Source: Desulfomonilaceae bacterium
Lineage (GTDB): Bacteria; Desulfobacterota; Desulfomonilia; Desulfomonilales; Desulfomonilaceae
Direction of reading: 5' to 3'
Length of the DNA stretch: 6,510 bases
NCBI GenBank assembly: GCA_041662605.1
Contig: JBAZSD010000052.1
Coordinates: 1-6,510 of the forward strand
The position numbers and the translations under genes were made by a program. Every line of letters starts with the position of its first letter. Position 1 is the stretch's first letter. Below the pieces are notes generated by a model, which made no database searches, had not been told where the DNA came from, and saw only the letters and a list, made by a program, of their open reading frames with translations. Of the stretch, positions 6,227-6,510 are shown piece by piece.

Positions 6227-6460
6227 ATGGCAGGCGAACACTTCGAGGAAAAGGAGAGGTTTGACGGTCAGAAGGTTAAAATCTTGATGCCGGATTATGT
6301 GACCGGACCAGACGAGGACAGTTATCAATGGCGTAAAAACATCACTTATGTGAACATGGACCAAACCAGTGACCCAATCAAGAAATATCTGAGCACGGCC
6401 GAGAGATACTTTTATTCTAAAGAATGGTTTGGCAGCGAGAAAAGGAAAAATCCCGCCTGA
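6227..6460 (+). CDS. Small hypothetical protein, 77 residues
   Basis: I do not recognise this protein. It is 77 residues, strongly charged (many Glu, Asp, Lys, Arg), rich in aromatic residues (several Tyr, Phe and two Trp) and has no cysteine, signal peptide or membrane segment, so it should be a soluble cytoplasmic protein. Visible segments are a charged N-terminus (HFEEKERFDGQ, 5-15), a short hydrophobic stretch KVKILMPDYV (16-25), and an aromatic C-terminal half around AERYFYSKEWFG (58-69). The evidence that it is a gene is GAGGAG (6213-6218) placed 8 nt before the ATG, an uninterrupted frame, and ordinary composition. It lies 199 nt after leuA with its own possible promoter, so it need not belong to the operon. 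No function can be assigned. Confidence 0.7.
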   Translation: MAGEHFEEKERFDGQKVKILMPDYVTGPDEDSYQWRKNITYVNMDQTSDPIKKYLSTAERYFYSKEWFGSEKRKNPA

Positions 6461-6510
6461 TAATCCATCTGTTTTTAAAAACTTAATATACTGATTCTAT
6501 TTTAACTCAA

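Noticed and set aside
6030..6287. 85-residue open frame with TTG start between leuA and the small gene
   Set aside because: It has no convincing ribosome binding site, overlaps the better supported gene at 6227 in another frame, and resembles no family.
6471..6482. GTTTTTAAAAAC palindrome after the last gene
   Set aside because: It is a pure A/T dyad with no loop or GC stem, so it is not a credible terminator. It is common by chance in AT-rich intergenic DNA.
1..6510. CRISPR arrays, insertion sequences, tRNA or rRNA genes, riboswitches
   Set aside because: I saw no spaced direct repeats, transposase fragments, terminal inverted repeats or RNA-gene sequence signatures anywhere in the window.

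Overview
The window is a chromosomal housekeeping region with every supported gene on the + strand. The order is DUF465 (YdcH-like) small protein, ilvB, ilvN, psd, pssA, leuA, then an unrecognised small gene. Moderate GC content, strong GGAGG-type ribosome binding sites, the short single-anchor form of phosphatidylserine decarboxylase, and a branched-chain amino acid operon with psd-pssA embedded in it all suggest an anaerobic Deltaproteobacterium (Desulfobacterota or Syntrophobacterales-like). The lineage is an inference from gene order and protein style; no marker gene is present.

Region by region: 1-291 is non-coding as far as I can see. It holds a probable intrinsic terminator (95-126) for something to the left, and a good sigma-70 type promoter (TTGACA, 17 nt, TATAGG, 222-250) whose -35 box and spacer carry a perfect 12-bp palindrome. 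The DUF465 gene (292-510) is probably the first gene of the transcript. ilvB (567-2267) and ilvN (2268-2780) encode the two acetolactate synthase subunits and abut with no spacer. psd (2777-3445) overlaps ilvN by 4 nt. A 111-nt gap with a possible secondary promoter leads to pssA (3557-4447). leuA (4492-6027) follows 44 nt later. A weak hairpin and a possible promoter lie in the 199-nt gap before a 77-residue orphan gene (6227-6460).

The genes serve two pathways. IlvB/IlvN make acetolactate or acetohydroxybutyrate, the first committed step of valine, leucine and isoleucine synthesis, and LeuA draws 2-ketoisovalerate off into leucine. PssA makes phosphatidylserine and Psd decarboxylates it to phosphatidylethanolamine. 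In the related arrangement I know from Geobacter and similar bacteria, ilvC lies between ilvN and psd. Here ilvC is absent and psd is joined directly to ilvN.

I see no mobile element, CRISPR array, RNA gene or defence system. The observations worth a second look are the architecture of the gene junctions (repeated TTGA stop/start overlaps and an ilvB/ilvN pair separated by one in-frame stop codon), the missing ilvC, the palindrome in the promoter, the N-terminal extension of PssA and the orphan small gene. I do not find evidence for a novel system as such.
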